Below are positions 21,939 through 32,338 of a DNA stretch of 64,000 nt, in pieces; position 1 is the stretch's first letter, and each line of letters begins with the position of its first letter. This stretch comes from Fistulifera solaris (taxonomy: Eukaryota; Bacillariophyta; Bacillariophyceae; Naviculales; Stauroneidaceae). The notes below the pieces were generated by a model, which was not told the origin of the DNA, searched no databases, and saw only the letters and a list, made by a program, of their open reading frames with translations. Made by a program: the position numbers and the translations under genes. The stretch covers positions 496,001 through 560,000 of the forward strand of contig AP026134.1 of NCBI GenBank assembly GCA_030295235.1, written 5' to 3'.

Positions 21939-22608
21939 GATGAAGGAAGAAATAAAGCAATGAAAGAGAAATAATGGACAATTTTGGTTTGATGCAGCGC
22001 GGACGAACGCGTTTTATATTTTGCCGTGTAATTCCGGGACTGAATTCGATTGAGTCGTCATTCAAAGTCACCCAAACCTTACTTTAGTTGACGTGACAGA
22101 CCTGGTACCGTACCAGTACCTGGTAAGAAAAGCTAGTGTGTCGATGTCATTATTTCAACAATCGAAAACACTAACAATAAGGGCAAAAACAAGGCTATAG
22201 CTTGCCACTCACCTGAGGTTGAATGATCTTGCTAAAAGTTGAAATTACTCATTGACAATAGCCGACTGGTATTTGGGATCGAACGAATGTGTGATGAGTA
22301 TGATTGACAACGAGAACACAGATGAGTGCTTCATGTCTTATGGACGAAAATGACATCATTCGAGACTCGTGATAGAACTTTTATAGTAAAACGAAGAAGA
22401 GGGAAAGTAAAGCGTGAAGAACTGCCCACGAGAAAATATAGGTGCGAAATTTTTAACCAATCAGCATGCCGGTATAGGAAAAAGAGTGTCATTTTGTTTT
22501 CTCTTTTCGTTTGACCCCCAATCTCAAACCACTTTCAAAGAAGAAGTGAAGGAGCTCATAAAAAGATTTCGCCTCTGTTGACAACGCAAACTCCCTCGTA
22601 TCATCACT
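21939..22608. other. Divergent promoter region between U1-C-like and secreted-protein genes
   Basis: No supported gene. It contains TGACGTGA at about 22089-22096 and directly after it a GTAC-rich palindromic cluster at 22101-22125 (CCTGGTACCGTACCAGTACC and on). Confidence 0.5.
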
Positions 22609-23818
22609 ATGAAACTCGCCCTCCCCCTTTCCGTCTTGTCATGTCTCGTCTCCATGACGCAGGCTCGCCTCAGCATGGCTACTACTGTGCAACAACAGGA
22701 AGCCGAGATGGCGACGGAACTCGGACGCAAGAAGAAACAAGCGACCGGCTGGCACAAACTTATTCATCTGACGTTCACGATGGAACACTTCAAGTCCTTT
22801 GACGACGCCGGCGAATTCAATAAGAAGGTGGCCATCGGGGCCTTCAATCGTGCGTTCGAACAGGCTTTTGACGGTATCACCATGGATTGGGATTTCATTG
22901 ACAGTCTCATCCAAATCCCGGAACCGGAATATCTCAGCAGCGGAGAACTCTTGTACCCCCGCCCTCACCCGGGACGCCCTGTTCCGAACCGTGATCCGAA
23001 GAAGCCACCAAACAATGGGAGTCATACGATTTACGGGTACATTCATGGCGATCCGACTTGTCGACTTTGCCCGAACGATTTCCTGGGAAGCGGAGCGAGC
23101 GGCGAGAGCTTCTCAAACTTTCTCAAAGACCAAGCCAAGTGGGATGAAGTTGGCAAGTTGTTTTGCATGGAGCTCAAAGGGACGGGCATTGATAACTTTG
23201 AAGATGTCAAGAACTGCGCCTTCACTGTCGGGTATGTTGGGGGGAATGAGATTGAGTTGATGGAGTCCGCCGCCACTGCGGCTGTCGCGTCGGACGTTTT
23301 GTCGGAAGTGTCGGGAAGCACCAACGCCATCGTCACCGCGTATCGCATTCATCCAACCGCCATTTTGGACATGGCGGCTCTCAAGAAAAGCATTCACTGT
23401 CGCCTAAAACAATGTCTTTGCGGATACCGACTTTGTGGTCGAGGGAGTTCAGCTTTTGCGTCAGGTTGTCGCGGATGAAATGGTGGTGGGTCAGAGTAGT
23501 GTACGTGTTCACGGCAATGAGATCGCGGTCTTTGATGAAGCGGACGAAGCAGGTGACGACGAGGACGCTGATACCGAAGACGCCGACGAAGATGTCGATT
23601 GCCTCACCGCCATGTACTGGTTGCAAGTCGACTGGACCTGCAAGGGATCGACATGCAACGCGGACGACATGTTGCCTGGAGCTTTCTTGCAGAATACGCC
23701 TGGTATCAGCCGTCACACCATCTTGGAATCGTATCTCTGCCACAACTTGCGAGAATTTGGTGACGCCTCTTTGGCGGCCGTTGACGGCTGTGACATTATG
23801 TTTCTTGCCGACATGTAA
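22609..23818 (+). CDS. Secreted protein of unknown family
   Basis: A clear signal peptide (MKLALPLSVLSCLVSMTQA) starts a ~400-residue protein I cannot assign. Visible: a stretch with two similar halves (VAIGAFNRAFEQAFDGITMD early, and FTVA-NNVFADTDFVVEGVQ later), a Pro-rich central loop, CRLC and scattered Cys pairs, an acidic block (DEADEAGDDEDADTEDADED), and a Cys-containing C-terminus. The frame changes by one base about 23385-23405 (AAGAAAAGC); in the second frame a TAA also lies just after the shift at 23404-23406, so this gene may hold two faults or be truly broken. The repeated helices and Cys suggest an extracellular or vacuolar protein. No neighbour gives a hint of its task. Confidence 0.5.
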
Positions 23819-24414
23819 GATGACTTTGAATATAAAGGGTGATCTCGTAGACCTCAGTCGTCGAACGCTGAGCTCTTGTACGGCGAGATCTCAATATATA
23901 TTACAAGATGGAAAGGAGATACGTAGTTTATAGCTGTATCTTCTTATAACACAAACAAATCTCTCCAACCGTTTTTATTATTCTTGGTGCAGCGCAGCTT
24001 GTAGCAGCGGAGCAGTCTCATGATTCATGACTTAATTTCAGTCGTGTCGAAATATGGTGAACACTCTGGACATATAGTAAATACAGAAGACAACGTTTCA
24101 CACGTTTCATCTACGTTACTAGATGTATTGAAAAAGCTGTCTAAGCAAATAGATTGACATATTTACCAAAGAAGTAGGACGCTCGACAAGCTTGCTGAAT
24201 GAATGAGGGTTAGGTAGCCGTCTGGCTTGGAAGACTATTGATTCATGACTCAATTGCGGTCGTGGCGAAATGTCGCTTACACTTTAAGTTTATAGTAATA
24301 ATTGAAGACGAACCTTCATACGCTTTTCATCGCAAACCGACAACCGACCATGAGATCAATTACCAGGTAACTCGTGTCTGTTGACTTGACACACTTCAAG
24401 TAGAACAAACAACC
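23819..24414. other. Spacer with dimeric repeat, upstream of the farnesyltransferase gene
   Basis: No gene seen. Most of the spacer is the dimeric repeat copy B listed next; the final 80 bases are the leader of the next gene. Confidence 0.5.
23990..24330 (+). repeat. Dimeric noncoding repeat, copy B
   Basis: Two similar units start with the core TGATTCATGACTTAATTTCA (24021) and TGATTCATGACTCAATTGCG (24239), 218 bp apart. Each core is preceded by GTAGC(A/C)G-type sequence and followed by a related AGAAGACAACG or TGAAGACGAACC stretch ~50-65 bp downstream. The core can fold as a hairpin (CATGACT...AGTCGTG). The same layout is present at 55.7 kb and, inverted, at 5.8 kb. Confidence 0.65.
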
Positions 24415-25487
24415 ATGACTTTCTCTACGACATCGATGATAACTACCGAAGATTTGCCGACTCTGTTTCACGATGTAACACCGATTCCCCAGGACGAAGG
24501 ACCGCACATTGTTTGTCGTATTGATTATCCGCCGGAGTTTACGATCGCGTACGATTATTTTCGTGCCCTGTCCGCCATGGACGAATGGTCCGAACGTGCC
24601 CTTCAATTAACGACATTGTGTTTGCAATTCAATCCGGCGAACTACACGGTGTGGCATTTTCGGAGAAAATGTATGTGGGCGCTGTTGATGAAGGATGACA
24701 AGAGCATAGATCTCGAAGCGTTTCTGGTGAATGATCTGTCGTTGGCGGCCGCTCTGGGAGGCGAAAATCCCAAAAATTATCAAATTTGGTATCACCGGAG
24801 AGCCATTCTGGAATTTGTTCAACATCAGACGAATAACAAGGAACTATTTCATTTATTTTGTCGACGCGAACTCGATTATACGGAAGAAGTCTTTCAGGAG
24901 GATTCCAAAAACTACCATGCTTGGTGCTTTCGGCAATGGATCCTCCACACAATGAAAAATCCTGCAATCTGGCAAGAAGAAATAGACTTTTCACACCAAA
25001 TGATTATGGACGGGGATGTCCGTAACAATTCGGCTTGGAATCAAAGATGGCTTGCCGTACATCGAGGTCAACTGACCACGCCTCTCGCGCTTGAGACGGC
25101 AAAAGTGAAGCCGACTATGCGTTACAAGGTGCACGGATCGATCCGTACAACGAATGTCCTTGGCGTTACTTGATTGCCATTCTCAAAGAACAGTGTCGCA
25201 GTAGTACAATGGAGGAAGATAAAAGAAAATGGTTGCTGCAACATTATTTAGACCAAGCCGAGTTGGTCAAAGAGGTGCTAAAAGAAGCGGATAAGGATCC
25301 GGAGGCATGTCCAAATCTTTCGGCTGCTTTGGTGGATATTTTGGAAATGAAAGGGGATATTGAAGCGTTGACACATGCGAAGCAATTGGTGCACTATCTA
25401 GAACATGATATTGACCCGATTCGTGCGAGGTACTGGGCGTTTCGATCCAAGACAATTGAACAAGCGCTCTCTTCGAAATCTGGTTAA
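24415..25487 (+). CDS. Protein farnesyl/geranylgeranyltransferase type I alpha subunit
   Basis: Five prenyltransferase-alpha helical repeats can be read: NPANYTVWHFRRKCM, NPKNYQIWYHRRAIL, DSKNYHAWCFRQWIL, NNSAWNQRWLAV and, in the shifted frame, DPYNECPWRYLIAIL. This is the pattern of the alpha subunit shared by farnesyltransferase and geranylgeranyltransferase I, which with a beta subunit attaches isoprenoids to C-terminal CaaX cysteines in the cytosol. The frame moves by one base about 25100-25110 (LETAKV then EADYALQGARIDP); one added G gives the unbroken family sequence. Length (~355 residues) is normal. The gene ends 37 bp from the convergent exosome gene. Confidence 0.88.
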
Positions 25488-25524
25488 TAGAAAAATAATG
25501 AAACATCTTAATTTAATACAGCGT

Positions 25525-26385
25525 CTAGTCCTTAGTTTTACTTTCTGACAGCTTTTGCAGCAAATGATCGCGAAGAAATCGATGCATCGTTCGACAGCCG
25601 TCTCGGCACAAGTCAATGGCTTGATTCGTTTGGGCCGGAGATAATTTGCCGGATTGTTCCAACAAACTCACTTCCTTCCAATTCGGTAAAAATGCCAAAG
25701 TCACGAGGGCATCGGCCGATTCTTCCTCGTCCAGATCCGGATCTGCTAACAAGATACCATTCTGAAGGGCAACTTGACACGAAGTCACTAGATCATACAA
25801 CTCAACACAAGCTCGCGTCAAAGCGATCGAAGCAGCAGCAATGCAAGCCGGCAAAACACTCCCATCATCTTGCAATACCGTGACTTGTACACGAATACAG
25901 CACTTGGGGTACTGCTGCAACGGCACTGCCGCTTGTAATGCGGACAAGAGTCGCGCCGACAAATCACTCTCCCGACTCAATCGCCACGTGTTGATCCGAG
26001 ACGACGAGAACTGTTGGTGTGATTGATCGAGTGGAGTCGCCGATGCATTCAATATTCGTGCTGTGGGGTAGCTGGCGTGGGACAAGTAATTGACTTGACA
26101 ATACAACGTTCCTTCGTCCATACTCAATTGCACCGAGGAAGGCAAAAGCGAGGATGATGCGTAAACAGGACTTGTCACTTGGCAAATGACTTTAGTGTGA
26201 CCCATTTCCACTAAAGCCGAACCTGACTGCAAAACTTGGGAATCAATGTGAATCCGACGGAGCGAGTGACTCGCACGAGTTGTTTTGCCATCGCCACTGT
26301 GTCTCTCTTTCGTCCCGCCTTCCTGGGATGATGGTAACTCGAGAGGAAAGTAGCAATTGGATAGTTTGAAAGCTGATTTCGTCAT
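25525..26385 (-). CDS. RNA exosome core ring subunit, RNase PH-like (RRP41/MTR3 type)
   Basis: A 286-residue RNase PH-fold protein. Recognisable blocks: RRIHIDSQVLQSGSALVEMG followed by TKVICQV (first beta-sheet of the fold), LHxxLYP-type middle replaced by SRESDLSARLLSALQA, then DDGSVLPACIAAASIALTRA, EEESADALVTLAFLPN and the C-terminal helix NQAIDLCRDGCRTMHRFLRDHL. In eukaryotes six such subunits form the ring of the exosome, which guides RNA to the nucleases in nucleus and cytoplasm. The SGSALVEMG and DGSV blocks fit RRP41 or MTR3; I cannot separate the two without a tree. No phosphorolytic residues were checked; eukaryotic rings are usually inactive. Intact frame, no intron. Confidence 0.8.
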   Translation of the reverse strand: MTKSAFKLSNCYFPLELPSSQEGGTKERHSGDGKTTRASHSLRRIHIDSQVLQSGSALVEMGHTKVICQVTSPVYASSSLLPSSVQLSMDEGTLYCQVNYLSHASYPTARILNASATPLDQSHQQFSSSRINTWRLSRESDLSARLLSALQAAVPLQQYPKCCIRVQVTVLQDDGSVLPACIAAASIALTRACVELYDLVTSCQVALQNGILLADPDLDEEESADALVTLAFLPNWKEVSLLEQSGKLSPAQTNQAIDLCRDGCRTMHRFLRDHLLQKLSESKTKD

Positions 26386-26862
26386 CTTTTCATCTACTGA
26401 AGTTGTTGCTGACTCGGCGAAAGTAGCATGTCAACGAAGAAATAATTATTTTTCGTGGTGTCGTCCTCGACGCGGGTAAAGATCAGACGCTCGAATTCGT
26501 GATCGGACTGGCTTCTGGAAGGTAAAAATTCGAACGAACGATATCTCGTCCGTTGAAAGGACGTTTGAGACACGTGGACGAGTTCAAGGCTGATAGTAGA
26601 AATTATCTATAAGGATACTTAGTCGATTATTGTCACAATCGCATGTGTTGAGAGTACTGTCGCGCGTCACATTCATTAGTGTGTCACAAGCCAACTAAGT
26701 AATTTCGCCAACGGCCGACTGGCTTTCGCTGGAACGGAAAACGGATTGGAATGAAAAACCCCAACGATGAAACATCATCATTATTTATTGTTGGAGTTTG
26801 AAACATGCCGGACGTATCGAGAGCATTCTCATCAACCTTCTGTTAAAATTTTTATTTGTTTA
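26386..26862. other. Divergent spacer between exosome subunit and unknown gene
   Basis: No feature beyond presumed promoters. The frame of the next gene is open back to 26767, but the earlier Met gives a poorly convincing His-rich start. Confidence 0.35.
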
Positions 26863-27477
26863 ATGAATTTGTTCCGGGGGCGCCCACGATTGGAATACGG
26901 AGAAGTGGATCTAGCGCCTGTTGAGGCCGATGATAGTTCGATGGGAAGTTTCCTCGAAACGAAAGACCAGTTTTTTATCCGAATCCGACCCAAACGATAT
27001 TTTCGCAGTGACGCCAGCACCGTTTCATCTATAACTTACCATGGCGCTTCGGGTTTTACAGAGTCTTCATGGTGTTGTCATACCAGCAAATGTATACCAG
27101 AACCGAGAACGGAGCCGACCAAAGTGATTGCTCGTCAAATTCACAAAACAGAATGCAACGAGTGCTACAACTGCCATTCATGTCGAACTGCTAGTAACAC
27201 AAGTACTGATGGTAATAAGCTAGTTGCGAATGCGTCGACGGATAGAAGAAAGACAAAAGAGAATGACTCCGATACAGTTCCGACTCGCGAGACTGCTTCA
27301 CTGTTCGACAATCTGTCCTCGACGAGTGAGGATGACGACGATGAGGTACAGCGTATTCGGGGTGCACCCAGTCGCAGGCGCAAATGGCGACTGATACGAA
27401 ATATTTCTGGCAAGAAAAAGAATCGCAGGAAAAATGAGATGGTGCAAAGCGGTATTCAAACCGAGATTCTTTCCTAA
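26863..27477 (+). CDS. Hypothetical protein with basic C-terminus
   Basis: About 204 residues from the Met before NLFRGRPRLEYGEVDLAP. There is a short Cys-rich stretch (CCHTSKC, then ECNECYNCHSC) that could bind metal, a Ser/Thr/Asp-rich middle (SSTSEDDDDE) and a strongly basic tail (RRRKWRLIRN, KKKNRRKN) that could act as a nuclear signal. I recognise no family. Composition and length argue for a real gene. Confidence 0.45.
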   Translation: MNLFRGRPRLEYGEVDLAPVEADDSSMGSFLETKDQFFIRIRPKRYFRSDASTVSSITYHGASGFTESSWCCHTSKCIPEPRTEPTKVIARQIHKTECNECYNCHSCRTASNTSTDGNKLVANASTDRRKTKENDSDTVPTRETASLFDNLSSTSEDDDDEVQRIRGAPSRRRKWRLIRNISGKKKNRRKNEMVQSGIQTEILS

Positions 27478-28422
27478 AACCTCAACATGTAGCGCCCTTT
27501 TCGCGCTGTTGGTTCATGGAATCGCTACAAGTCATAAGCTGTAGTTCCCCCTGTTCTCAACTAACTATAGCTAAGGTATCTAGACTTGATCAGTGCCATC
27601 TACCTCAATCTGCGTAGGTTATTATAATGGGCACGGTACAAGCCAGAAATGTCAGCTGTTCAACGATGCTAAAAAGCATGCTACCTCGTCATGAGTTGGC
27701 ATTGTGCATTGCACTAGAGAGCATAATGGTTATTTGATGATGCAGCTCGGTGGCTTTGCCCATTCGTGATGAGGTAATACATGCGGTTCGGACACATTCC
27801 GACACTCCGACATCTGTAAGCAGCGAAGAATGCCAGGTGTTCACATATCATAGGTCCAGAAAACTCCGATTTTACAACTCGAATGTCTAATTTCACCGAT
27901 TCTATCGAATATAGGAGATCGTAGGACGTCAACCAATTGCAGGCTTGTCCGTTCACCAGATGTCCTCCGTTTGAGATTTCGACATTGTAAGCAAAGTAAA
28001 TGGAATCGTTATCTTGTTTCTTCTTCACCAATTGAAGCGAAGCATTTGAATAGAGGGAACTAGTCTCGAGGAACGACTTTCATTCGTTTAGAATCGACTG
28101 GGCCCTCTTTCATGAGGCCTCGTGATCAAAATGTGATTCCTCACTGTGACTCCAAAACGTCCAGTACATGTTCTACGTGATTTGTGTAGCCTGGTTTTTG
28201 GCCTTTTATAGGCCATAATTAATAGCATTGCGATGTTCAATCAACGAAAAAACGCAAGTGACGGTAACACATGCAACCAAATAAGAATAAATAAATAATC
28301 AAACATAGCAGAACACCCTCTGGAGATGAAAACAAATAAACAGTTTCTTGCTTCGTATCTGGATGGTATGATTGTGGAGCAGCATTCATGTCAGTCGGGC
28401 CTGGTAAGGTGACAAGAATATC
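27478..28422. other. 0.9 kb spacer upstream of ferroportin
   Basis: A 105-codon minus-strand frame (27714-28031) has no domain or start context I trust. I see no RNA gene or repeat. The 3' part should hold the ferroportin promoter. Confidence 0.4.
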
Positions 28423-29970
28423 ATGACAACATCTAGAGAAGGTAATGATGGGGTCGAAATGAAAGCACTCGTCACATCATCTGAAGATCTTCTCCATAAA
28501 AGTGAGCCATTTGCAACAATAGACAGCAATATACTATCACAGACTCGCAACTTACTCTATGTATCACATTTCTTTGCACAATTCTCCGAAGTGTCCTGGC
28601 AGTTTTCGGTCGCCATTTTTCTGTCCGCCTGCACCCATTACCAGTCACTCATTTTGGTGTCTTCCTACGGCATCACCCTCAACTTGAGTGTCTGTGTGTC
28701 TGCAGCAACTCTCGGAGACTGGATTGATCGAACCGACCGATTGTATGTGGCTCGACGGCTGATTGTTTTTGAAAATCTCGCCGTCTTCGTGGGCACGCTC
28801 TCCTGCTGGTTCCTTCTCTCGTCGATATCATCTGAAAATACTTCCTCTGCTTCTCCAAACATTAATGAAAACTCAATGATATCATCCCAGGAACGTTCTT
28901 CCGAAGTGCCTCACAGCGTACATGCTATAGTTGCATTGCTGGGAATTCACGTATTTGGATCGTTGGCGCAACTATTGGATCGGGCATTTCTCGTGGCGAT
29001 TGAGCGTGATTGGGTGGTGGTGCTCAGTCAAGCCGCAGGGGAAGAGAATTTTCACCGATTCCTCTCGGATACGAACGTGACAATGAAACAAATTGATCTC
29101 AGCTGCAAGGTAGCAGCCCCAGGGATAGCTAGCCTGGCAATTTCCTTGATCGGCAACCTGCAGTGGGCTTGCGTTGTCGTGGGCGGCATCAACTTGGCGG
29201 CCTTGTTCGTCGAGTACAGTTGTACTTCAAGAATCTACGCCTTGGTACCAGCTCTCTCGTTTCCTAAACAAGACTTGGAACCGCAAGCTGAAACTGATGA
29301 GTCATATGTCGTAGAGGAGAATATAATCAGCCCATCGGTGGCAACGTTTACGTGTCCTCAATGGTTGCCTCACAACCTACGCATCTATCTCGAGCAACCA
29401 AGCTCTCCGGGAGGTATAGGGCTAGCATTCTTGTATGCGAACGCATTGACCTTCGGAAACGGTATTATGACATCTTATCTGCTCTTTCGTGGCATGCCCA
29501 TGCATTGGGTCGGTATTCTTCGCGGTATCGCATCAGCGATTGGCTTGCTGGGAACGCTGGTTTACTCTTATTCGGTTGCTTTCTTGAGTTTGGAAGCGAC
29601 TGCGTGTTGGAGTGTTACTTATCAAAGCGCTTGTTTAGCTGTGGCACTGGCGTCCGTGTCTCTTGTGTCGAGTGATAGGACTGCAGAAGCCATGCTTGTC
29701 AGTAGCGTCAGCTTGAGCCGTACAGGCTTATGGGTGTTTGATATCGCAGTAACGCAATTGCAGCAACAGGAAATACCTGAGCATATCCGCGGCTTGGTGG
29801 GCGGAGTACAACATGCCATGAATGCGTTCTTCACCATTCTCTCCTTTGCTTTGGGCTTTGTCTTTCCAGACCCTCATCAATTTCACTATTTCGTCTTGTG
29901 TGGATTTACCAGCGTCTTCTTCGCCGCAGTGCTGTTCACGTTTGGAATGTACATCCCTCGACGAGGTTAG
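28423..29970 (+). CDS. Ferroportin family iron exporter (SLC40)
   Basis: The 515-residue multi-helix protein follows the ferroportin pattern from end to end: YVSHFFAQFSEVSWQFSVAIFL (helix 1), YGITLNLSVCVSAATLGDWIDRTDRL-type helix 2 and loop with GDWID, the central ERDWVVVLSQA, MKQIDLSCKVAAPGIASLAI, a VEY break, the second half with GGIGLAFLYANALTFGNGIM, GILRGIASAIGLLGTLVYS, and finally SRTGLWVFDIAVTQLQQQEIP with RGLVGGVQHAMN. Ferroportins export ferrous iron (or related metals) across the plasma or organelle membrane. No plastid presequence is visible. The gene ends 132 bp from the convergent VDE-like gene and has no intron. Whether it sits in the plasma membrane or vacuole is open. Confidence 0.88.
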   Translation: MTTSREGNDGVEMKALVTSSEDLLHKSEPFATIDSNILSQTRNLLYVSHFFAQFSEVSWQFSVAIFLSACTHYQSLILVSSYGITLNLSVCVSAATLGDWIDRTDRLYVARRLIVFENLAVFVGTLSCWFLLSSISSENTSSASPNINENSMISSQERSSEVPHSVHAIVALLGIHVFGSLAQLLDRAFLVAIERDWVVVLSQAAGEENFHRFLSDTNVTMKQIDLSCKVAAPGIASLAISLIGNLQWACVVVGGINLAALFVEYSCTSRIYALVPALSFPKQDLEPQAETDESYVVEENIISPSVATFTCPQWLPHNLRIYLEQPSSPGGIGLAFLYANALTFGNGIMTSYLLFRGMPMHWVGILRGIASAIGLLGTLVYSYSVAFLSLEATACWSVTYQSACLAVALASVSLVSSDRTAEAMLVSSVSLSRTGLWVFDIAVTQLQQQEIPEHIRGLVGGVQHAMNAFFTILSFALGFVFPDPHQFHYFVLCGFTSVFFAAVLFTFGMYIPRRG

Positions 29971-30102
29971 AACTAGAGGGCGAAACATAAAAACTTCTTC
30001 GATTTTGAATGCTACTATTACTTATACTTTTAAATTGCTATTGATAACCAAAATGAGGCGCCTTTTCCGAATACTTGTACAAATGCCAAACTCTATTTCA
30101 AT

Positions 30103-31712
30103 TTACTTCTTCACGTCCGGCCATACCATAGGTTGACGCAACTCATCCATGACGGCAAAGTGACGGTGTGGGTTTTCCAAATAATCACCCACTTCGTACC
30201 ACCACGGCCGGTCCACCTTGGGTTTGCTCGGATTCAAGACCTTGGCGGTTTGGTCACTCGGTCGAACCGTATCACGGGCCGCGACCGGCTCCACACCGAG
30301 CAATTGAGAGATTTTGGTACTGGCCAGAATGCCACGGAATGAGTTGGCAGGTGGTTGTTGCACGGGTTCCTTTTCGGCAAAGCAGCCACGATTTTGGATG
30401 CGACAGAATTGATCTGGATTCATTCCAGCATTCTTGGCAATTTCGTATACTTTCTTCATGCTCTCCTCGGAGAGTTCGGGCGTGCGACTGTAAATGAACG
30501 CGCCTTCGTAGGTGTTTTGGCGGGTCTTTCCATTGTAATAGATGAACTTGAACTCCTCATCTTGACCCAGCTCATTCTCACCAATCACGTACCAGTTCTC
30601 CCAGAATTCTGTGCCAAACAAGAATCAAGAATAGCGTCAGAATAAGACATATCGTATTCTACTCACATCGGTTGAAAAATACTTACTGAGACCAAACATT
30701 TCTCCTTCTGAATGCGCAGTGCGTGCATAACTCTGTTCTTGATCCGTCCCAGCATTCACCACATACCGTTGGGCTGACGAAGGAACATCAAAGACCATGG
30801 TCTCATGCGTATTGTACGCATTCAATCCAATGGATTGACTAGTCGACACACCTTTGAAGACCACCGATTCGCGGGTATTGGTCGGTGGCGGCGGAGCTCC
30901 GTCGGGTAGCAAATGCGGCATACTGAATTCCACATCCATGTGCAACTGGCTGACGACCGAAGACGGCCGCTGGAACCAAACGTCATTGTCGTTGCTGGGA
31001 CGATGAAAGGAATTACGTTGACAGGCGTAGCAGTCGTAGTTGGGATTGTAGCCGATGACTTTGTACCAGGAACCTTCCAGTGTCCGCGGATCGAAATTGA
31101 GGACAGTAGGAGCCGGTGCGGGCGGTTCGTTGCCGTACGCATCTCCTCCACCGGGCAATATCGCTACTTTGATGCATTCGTGATCCTCAATCGTACATTT
31201 CAAGAGATTGTCGAGATTTTGGTTCCCGTAGCGTGCCATACATCCGGTAATACAAGCATTGTCTCCGAGACATTTAGCGGTACAAGTCAATCCCTTGCGG
31301 CAATCGGCATCATCTATTAAACAAGCGGTAGTTTGTGCACTGCACTGATTGACGAGACAGGTTTGATCGACTAAACTGGTATCGAGTCCACTGCCGTATT
31401 TTGCGGATAATTCATTTTCCGCTAGTGATCCTTGTGGCGATCCCAGTAATAGTGATAAAGAAAGAAAGCCAGCAGCTGCTAGACTAGCCCAATGGTTGGT
31501 GGGGGCTCATTCTGTTGTTGTTGTTGCGGGCGATGTAATTGTAATATACTCGCGGATGATTGGGTATATTTTAAGGATTGATGCGGCAGCGACGGTGTAA
31601 AAGCATGACAGGAACATGCTACTAGTAGAAGAATTGACGAGACTCGGCGTTTTCGCGATGCATTGTTGTGTGTTCTGGGGGATAAAGAAGACGATTTGCT
31701 GATGGCGACCAT
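30103..31712 (-). CDS. VDL2: Violaxanthin de-epoxidase-like lipocalin enzyme (VDL2 candidate)
   Basis: Presequence: signal peptide ending SSILLLVACSCHA-F (diatom ASAF-type), transit region, then a lumen-type hydrophobic stretch (HWASLAAAGFLSLSLLLGSP) ending SLA-EN. The mature part has the Cys-rich domain (ten Cys in ~75 residues) and the lipocalin domain: LEGSWYKVIGYNPNYDCYACQ, EFKFIYYNGKTRQNTYEGAFIYSR. One intron (30686-30609, 78 nt). A run of five G (31501-31505) lacks one base, which separates the presequence from the enzyme. Such enzymes act in the acidic thylakoid lumen on xanthophylls. The C-terminus lacks the Glu-rich tail typical of true VDE, and the head-to-head partner is a ZEP. In P. 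tricornutum both VDE-ZEP3 and VDL2-ZEP1 are paired; the missing Glu tail makes me prefer VDL2, needed for fucoxanthin synthesis. The VDE alternative is not excluded. Confidence 0.82.
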
Positions 31713-32027
31713 TTTAAGCTTGCTATGCTTCAATGCCGTTGTCAACTTCAATCAAACAGCAACGTAAGTTGTGAATACGCTTCTTTTATAAAATGATCGC
31801 TGTTCGATGTCAACAACCTCTCGATTGCGCAATCAATCTCAAAAAAGCTCACGCCAGCACAAAAAAAGATCGAGCCAAATGGACCACATCCTGCTTCAAG
31901 AAAAAGGTGGTCGGCGTGTGTGCGCGCAATGTTGAAGAGGACAAAGATCGGCGGAGGGATTGGAGTAGGTCACTGATTGAGTGCCGTGAAACACAGGTTC
32001 GTGTATCACCCATTACCAAACAGTGGA

Positions 32028-32035
32028 TGACGTCA
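32028..32035. promoter_or_regulatory. TGACGTCA bZIP/aureochrome-type site
   Basis: Perfect 8-bp palindrome about 310 bp from either start codon, inside the shared promoter. The TGACGT core is known for aureochromes; occupancy is not shown here. Confidence 0.5.
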
Positions 32036-32067
32036 TACGAATTTACAGGTTCCTTATATACTTCAAG

Positions 32068-32075
32068 TGACGTGG
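32068..32075 (+). promoter_or_regulatory. Second TGACGT core (TGACGTGG)
   Basis: Lies 40 bp (about four helix turns) from the palindromic site at 32028, which would place both on the same face of the DNA. Confidence 0.4.
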
Positions 32076-32338
32076 TGTTTTTCGCTAGCGTTGAGGAAGA
32101 TGACGACACCGCTCGGACGCGCCAAAATTAGGTCACAACATTATGATATTGGCGCGGATGACGCTCAGACGCTGAAGTTGAAGTGCCGAACCGGATCAGT
32201 TTGCTTTGGTGTGTGCCGTTCGCGTTTCTGCACAGCACGAAAAAATGTCAGCGTTTCTAAAAAGTGCTTCTTCCTATTCCATTCCTATCATTCCATTCAT
32301 TTCATTTCATTTCTATACATATATATTATCCCTCTTCA

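Larger units (their letters stand above)
31713..32338. promoter_or_regulatory. Shared divergent promoter of the VDL and ZEP genes
   Basis: The 626 bp between the two start codons must serve both genes. Two sites contain the TGACGT core bound by aureochrome-type bZIP blue-light factors in diatoms: TGACGTCA at 32028-32035 (a perfect palindrome) and TGACGTGG at 32068-32075. Co-regulation by light is an inference from these cores. The ZEP leader (about 32265-32335) is made of ATTCC/ATTTC-like short repeats. Confidence 0.6.

Noticed and set aside
27714-28031. 105-codon minus-strand frame in the spacer before ferroportin
   Set aside because: No start context, homology or splice partner seen.
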